Source: HRBIN30 sp964534275 (GTDB taxonomy: Bacteria; Desulfobacterota; Binatia; HRBIN30). From it: a stretch of 64,000 bases of DNA. The notes beneath the pieces are model-generated. The model was not told the DNA's origin. It ran no database searches and saw only the letters and a program-made list of their open reading frames with translations. Positions 60,301 through 64,000 of the stretch are shown one piece after another. A program made the translations under genes and the position numbers. How positions within the stretch are numbered: the stretch's first letter is position 1; each line of letters starts with the position of its first letter. Where the stretch lies: positions 62,001 to 126,000 of the forward strand of contig CAZHQG010000008.1 of NCBI GenBank assembly GCA_964534275.1. The letters run 5' to 3'.

Positions 60301-61511
60301 GCACCTTCACGCTCGCCGCGTTCATCGTCGTCTATACCCTGCTCGCCATTGGCGGCCTGCCACCGTTTCGTTTCGACCGCACCGGCATTGCCATCATGGG
60401 CGCGGCCACCATGTTGCTGAGCGGCGCCATTCCGTTCGACGCCGCGCTGGCGGCCATCGATTACCGAACGATCGTGTTTTTGTTCGGGATGATGATCGTG
60501 GTGGCAAACTTGCGGCTCGCGGGTTTTTTTCGGCTCGTCACCGCGCGAGCTGTTCGGCACGCGCGAACTCCCGCACAGCTTCTCGCCGTCACGGTGTTTC
60601 TCCCGGGCATCCTGGCAGCATTTTTCATCAACGACGTGGTCTGCCTCGTGTGCACTCCCGTGGTGCTGCAAGTGACCCACCGCTTACGCCTTCCCGCTCG
60701 GCCCTATTTGCTCGCTCTCGCGACCGCAGCAAATATCGGCAGCGCCGCGACCGTCAGCGGCAATCCGCAAAACATGCTCGCCGCTGGCTTCGCTCAGGTG
60801 CCCTACTCCACGTTCGCGCTGCACCTGGCGCCCCTGGCCGTTGCCGGGCTGGTGATCGACTACGCTCTCCTATGGTTTCTGTTCCGTCGGGAGCTGGCAA
60901 CCAATGTGGATCCTTCGGCCGTCGACGTGCCAGAGCGAGTCCACAAGCCCTTGCTGTACAAATCCAGCGCTGCCGCCACGCTTGCGGTGATTCTGTTTTT
61001 CGTCGGCGCCCCTGTGGCGGAGGTGGCTTTGGGGGTGGCGGCGTGGTTGCTCGCAACGCGACGCGTGCGGCCGGAAAAGGTCTACCGCGAAATCGATTGG
61101 CCCCTGTTGGTCATGTTCCTTGGCCTGTTCGTCGTGGTCGGTGCCGTCGAGCACGCAAGTCTCGACCGTCGCTTGCTCGGACTGTTCGCGCTGACGACCG
61201 GCGGCACGCCCGGCGTCTGGATTGCCCCCACAGCGGTCTTGTCGAACCTCGTGAGCAACGTGCCAGCCGTGATGTTGCTCAAGCCGCTCGTGACCAACGC
61301 TGCCGATCCCACCACGATGGCGCTGCTCGTCGCAGCCGCCAGCACTTTTGCAGGAAACCTCACCACTGTCGGGTCGGTGGCGAACTTGATCGTGCTCGAG
61401 CAAGCGCGCCGTGCAGGAGTGGAAATTTCCTTTTGGGAGTACGCACGAGTCGGCGTTCCCCTGACTCTCGTGACCCTCGCGCTGACCGCGGCCTTTTTTG
61501 CTGCACCGTAG
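60297..61511 (+). CDS. SLC13/ArsB-type anion or sodium-proton transporter
   Basis: A 404-residue membrane protein with about 11 helices. Two pseudosymmetric re-entrant motifs are visible: ANIGSAATVSGNPQNMLA and TFAGNLTTVGSVANLIV, as in ArsB, NhaD and the citrate/DASS families. Substrates include arsenite, carboxylates, sulfate or sodium; none can be chosen. The short gene before it is translationally coupled. The frame is open upstream to 60189 but inside that gene. Confidence 0.85.
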   Translation: MSTFTLAAFIVVYTLLAIGGLPPFRFDRTGIAIMGAATMLLSGAIPFDAALAAIDYRTIVFLFGMMIVVANLRLAGFFRLVTARAVRHARTPAQLLAVTVFLPGILAAFFINDVVCLVCTPVVLQVTHRLRLPARPYLLALATAANIGSAATVSGNPQNMLAAGFAQVPYSTFALHLAPLAVAGLVIDYALLWFLFRRELATNVDPSAVDVPERVHKPLLYKSSAAATLAVILFFVGAPVAEVALGVAAWLLATRRVRPEKVYREIDWPLLVMFLGLFVVVGAVEHASLDRRLLGLFALTTGGTPGVWIAPTAVLSNLVSNVPAVMLLKPLVTNAADPTTMALLVAAASTFAGNLTTVGSVANLIVLEQARRAGVEISFWEYARVGVPLTLVTLALTAAFFAAP

Positions 61512-61879
61512 GGACAGGTCCTGCGCCTGCTGCGACTCCAAGGGCAACCGCAATGGTTGCCGGTACGTTGCGGGATCACGAACAACCTGCCCACGCAGGC
61601 GATCCGCGGAGCAAGTTGCTCCGTCCCGGTCGGGGGTGGCCCGCGCGGGAATGTTCGTGCGTGTCCACAAATGGGGTCCAAAAATGACGTCTCCAAAAAT
61701 GATGCGTGTCCAAAAATACGTCCGCTTGCGCTTCGGCCCGGTGGCGGGCAGGAGGACGTTCCGATCGGTCAGAAAGAGAAGCCGGCGCGTACCGGTCGAA
61801 CGGATGCATTGGAGGGTGCACTGCTTGACCGATCGTTCCTGCCTCCCGTAGAGTGGGGCCGTCCGGCGGAGGAGGTGCG
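61512..61879. other. Gene-free stretch with a repeated TCCAAAAATG motif (368 bases)
   Basis: No gene with support. Around 61664-61720 a motif close to TCCAAAAATG appears four times (61664, 61677, 61692, 61709), with 13-17 bases between starts. Such a cluster may be an operator, an RNA-level repeat or a mobile-element remnant. A GGAGGAGG site and the start of the DGQHR gene follow at its end. Confidence 0.4.
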
Positions 61880-63013
61880 ATGATTTCCGTTCCAGCCCTG
61901 CGGTTGCACCAGTTCGGCGTGGTGTTTTACCAGTGCTCTCTCGCGGTGCGCGACATCCAGCGGCTCGTCCGTTTCGAGGTACTCAGCTACAGCCACGAAG
62001 GCCGCACGCACGGCCGCCGGCCGATGCAAACAGCCCGAGCCGGCAAGATTCACTGGGACGTGCTGGAACAAAAGATCGCCCACAGCGAAGGCGCCTACCA
62101 GCGCCCGATCATCCAGCGCAAAATTGCGGAACTAATCGACTACTATCTGCAGTGTGCCGAGGCGCAAACCTTGCCTGCAATCCCGGGAGCCGTCCTGCTC
62201 ACATGCGACCGCCGCCTGGAATTCATTCCGATCAGCGCGCATCGGGTGCTGGGCGTCCTGCAACTGCCCAACGAAGAGGGCTGCTTGCGGGCATTGGATG
62301 GCCAGCATCGTCTCCTCGCGTTGCACCAACTTGCCGAGCAAACCCAGCCGCCGGACGTGCAGGTCCCAGCCATCTTGTTCGATTGTCTTGCGCCGGATCA
62401 GGTCGTGGAACTGTTCGTTACGATTAACGCCAAGCACACGCGCCTGAATCCGTCGCACCTGGTTTCCTTGTCCGGCCGCCGCCTGTACCCCGACCCGACA
62501 CTGGCAGCCGCCCACGACGTGGTGCGTGCTCTCAGCGAGGACCCTTCTTCTCCGTTGCACGGCGAAATCAAGCTTTTTGGTGTGGGGCGCGGACGCGTAG
62601 CCCAAGCGCCGCTTGCGGAAGAGATCAAAGGAGTTCTGACAGCACTGGAAGCATTGGGTGGAAACCAAGCAGAACACTTTCGGGACCGGGCCGCCAAGTT
62701 TTTCCTCCTCTACTTCCGCACCATCGCGAACATCTTCCCCCGCGCTTGGACCGGCAAGCGCTACAGCATCAAAACCGCTGCTGCTCTGCGCGCCTTCATT
62801 CGCGTCGTGCCCGATGTGCTGGCCACCGTGCGCCGGATGCATGGGGAGCCGATGGATGCATCAAGCCTCCAACGCACGATGGAACCTTGGGGCGCGTATC
62901 TCGGCGATGCTCGCTTCGAGACCGACGGCGAGTGGCGCCTCAAGCAAGGCGGCGGTACGCGCGGAACCGTGGAAATCCTCGTGCGGGAACTCCGCTCAGC
63001 CTTGCCGTCGTAA
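61880..63013 (+). CDS. DGQHR-domain protein (DndB-like), orphan
   Basis: A 377-residue protein with a DGQHR motif at 140-144 (RALDGQHRLLAL) followed by VTINAKHTRLNPSHLVSL, as in the DndB/DGQHR family (ParB-like fold) known from phosphorothioate DNA modification. The N-terminal segment up to 90 (LEQKIAHSEGAYQRPIIQRKI) is also family-like. None of dndA, C, D, E or dndFGH is present here, and the neighbours are aat and a transporter. GGAGGAGG before the ATG. It might be a transcription regulator or a part of an unlinked system. Confidence 0.75.
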   Translation: MISVPALRLHQFGVVFYQCSLAVRDIQRLVRFEVLSYSHEGRTHGRRPMQTARAGKIHWDVLEQKIAHSEGAYQRPIIQRKIAELIDYYLQCAEAQTLPAIPGAVLLTCDRRLEFIPISAHRVLGVLQLPNEEGCLRALDGQHRLLALHQLAEQTQPPDVQVPAILFDCLAPDQVVELFVTINAKHTRLNPSHLVSLSGRRLYPDPTLAAAHDVVRALSEDPSSPLHGEIKLFGVGRGRVAQAPLAEEIKGVLTALEALGGNQAEHFRDRAAKFFLLYFRTIANIFPRAWTGKRYSIKTAAALRAFIRVVPDVLATVRRMHGEPMDASSLQRTMEPWGAYLGDARFETDGEWRLKQGGGTRGTVEILVRELRSALPS

Positions 63014-63055
63014 CTCCTGTGCTCGGAGTACGCGCTGGCCGTCGATGCTCACCCG

Positions 63056-63730
63056 CTAGCCAAGGCTTCCAGCAGAGCTGCGATCGAAGAGGCGCAAGCC
63101 GCGGCGGCGCGTGGCTTCGAGCTTCGCCAGAAACTCCTCCCGAGAAATCACTCGCGCCCCTAAGCGCGCCATGTGCGGAGTCATCGTCTGGATGTCCATC
63201 CAGTCCAGTCCTCGGGAGCGCAAGTGGTCGACGAGAAACAACAGCGCGAGCTTCGACGCGTTGGGCTCCCGGTAAAACATGCTTTCCGCAGCAAACGCCC
63301 CGTCGATGTCCACGCCGTACACGCCCCCCACGAGTTCGTTTCCGCGCCACGCTTCCACGCTGTGCGCAACGCCCAGACGATGGAGCTGTGTGTACGTCAC
63401 GATCACCTCTGGCGTGATCCACGTGCCGTCTTGCCCCGGACGCACAGCTTTCGCACAACCTTCGATCACAACGGGGAATGCCCGGTCGATCGTAAAGCGG
63501 AGCGTGGTTTGGCGACGTGCTCGCCGCAAACTCCGAGGCACATGGAGTCGCTCGAACTCGAGAATCGCCCGCTCGCGCGGAGAAAACCAAAGCATCGGCA
63601 AGCCGGGTACCGGCCAGGGAAACACACCCTGCTGGTACGCACGAAGCACGGTGCGAGGCGTCAGCCGCCCACCGACGGCAACCAAGCCGTCGATCTCGTC
63701 CTCACTTTGGTCCCAAGGTTCGTTCGGCAT
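63056..63730 (-). CDS. aat: Leucyl/phenylalanyl-tRNA-protein transferase
   Basis: A 224-residue enzyme that adds Leu or Phe to basic N-termini for ClpS/ClpAP degradation (N-end rule). Marks are AYQQGVFPWP, MLWFSPRERAILEF, WITPEVIVTYTQLHRLGVAHSVE and GVYGVDIDGAFAAESMF, all in sections. Usual length. It ends 42 bases before the convergent DGQHR gene stop. Confidence 0.95.
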   Translation of the reverse strand: MPNEPWDQSEDEIDGLVAVGGRLTPRTVLRAYQQGVFPWPVPGLPMLWFSPRERAILEFERLHVPRSLRRARRQTTLRFTIDRAFPVVIEGCAKAVRPGQDGTWITPEVIVTYTQLHRLGVAHSVEAWRGNELVGGVYGVDIDGAFAAESMFYREPNASKLALLFLVDHLRSRGLDWMDIQTMTPHMARLGARVISREEFLAKLEATRRRGLRLFDRSSAGSLG

Positions 63731-63805
63731 TCGAGTTCTTGCGAGCGCTCAAGCGCGAACACGCTGCGGGCTTCAGTATAAACGAAGGTACGAGCGACGC
63801 GATGC

Positions 63806-64000
63806 CTACGGTCGCACCTCGCCACGGATGACATAGTTCCGGAGCGCCGGCACGCGCCGCGCCACTGCCGCAACCACGAGCAAACAACCCACACCCCCAC
63901 TGACGACCGAAAACGTTGGCGAGGTCAGCGCGGCCACAAACCCGGATTCCACCGCACCCAGTTGGTTCGAAGCATTGATGAACATGAAATTGATGGCACT
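63806..64000 (-). CDS. C-terminus of an MFS transporter (cut by window edge)
   Basis: The minus strand is open from the window edge to a TAG at 63806-63808, giving the last 64 residues. FMFINASNQLGAVESGFVAALTS is the loop and helix seen near the end of MFS exporters of the EntS type (where FINASNQLGEFESG occurs), followed by a last helix and RRVPALRNY. The gene is 75 bases from the aat start on the same strand and may be transcribed with it. Confidence 0.7.
   Translation of the reverse strand, partial: SAINFMFINASNQLGAVESGFVAALTSPTFSVVSGGVGCLLVVAAVARRVPALRNYVIRGEVRP

Noticed and set aside
1..64000. CRISPR array or rRNA genes.
   Set aside because: No spaced direct repeats of CRISPR type and no rRNA-like sequence; the only strong repeat is the coding T-P-T-x array.

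Overview
The window is a high-GC bacterial chromosome segment from a Gram-negative organism. It has an aa3-type oxidase, lipoproteins, an outer-membrane beta-barrel candidate and c-type cytochromes. Several secreted proteins carry Thr-Pro linkers and short calcium-loop modules of the type CxGDCNxDGxVTIxEI. I have seen such modules mainly in uncultured Deltaproteobacteria-like lineages, in particular Candidatus Binatia (Binatota). That placement is an inference; there is no rRNA or other taxonomic marker in the window. Both ends cut genes: a COG3146-type acyltransferase N-terminus at the left and an MFS transporter C-terminus at the right.

Layout. 1-4 kb: rfbC, a wax ester synthase/diacylglycerol acyltransferase and a TrpB2-type tryptophan synthase beta chain. 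4-10 kb: two exported proteins, a compact cytochrome c oxidase operon (coxB-coxA-coxC) and a universal stress protein. 10-18 kb: a Thr-Pro repeat surface protein, a beta-barrel candidate, a penicillin-acylase-type hydrolase, a LysR regulator and glmU. 18-24 kb: an ECF vitamin/metal transporter operon (S, fused A-A, T) led by a tiny zinc-ribbon gene, then an acetyl-CoA hydrolase/CoA-transferase.

24-32.5 kb is the most coherent block: six tightly overlapping genes for a membrane complex related to hydrogenase-4 and complex I. Its large subunit has none of the four NiFe-binding cysteines, so it belongs with the energy-converting hydrogenase-related (Ehr) complexes. It is preceded by two divergent genes, each joining a small DNA-binding domain to a PTS EIIA-like domain, and the pair shares a face-to-face, dyad-symmetric promoter region.

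33.4-38.2 kb looks like an accessory island inserted at the 3' side of a tRNA-Asn gene. It holds two overlapping genes for short MutS-like ATPases with no mismatch-recognition domain, lower GC than the surroundings, long gene-free flanks, and a decayed metallophosphoesterase at the far edge.

38-64 kb returns to ordinary chromosome: cytochrome c', a diheme cytochrome with an atypical first heme site, recG, a GH3 glycosidase, citrate synthase, transketolase with a coupled 32-residue membrane peptide, enoyl-CoA hydratase, a divergent dihydropteroate-synthase-like gene, an IscR/NsrR-like Rrf2 regulator next to a ferredoxin, a WYL regulator, two secreted repeat proteins, a GT39-like membrane protein, glutaryl-CoA dehydrogenase, an anion transporter, an orphan DGQHR/DndB-like protein and aat. 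Acyl-CoA enzymes, WS/DGAT, the TCA entry enzyme and the oxidase together suggest an aerobic heterotroph that uses fatty or aromatic acids and stores neutral lipid; this is inferred from content only.
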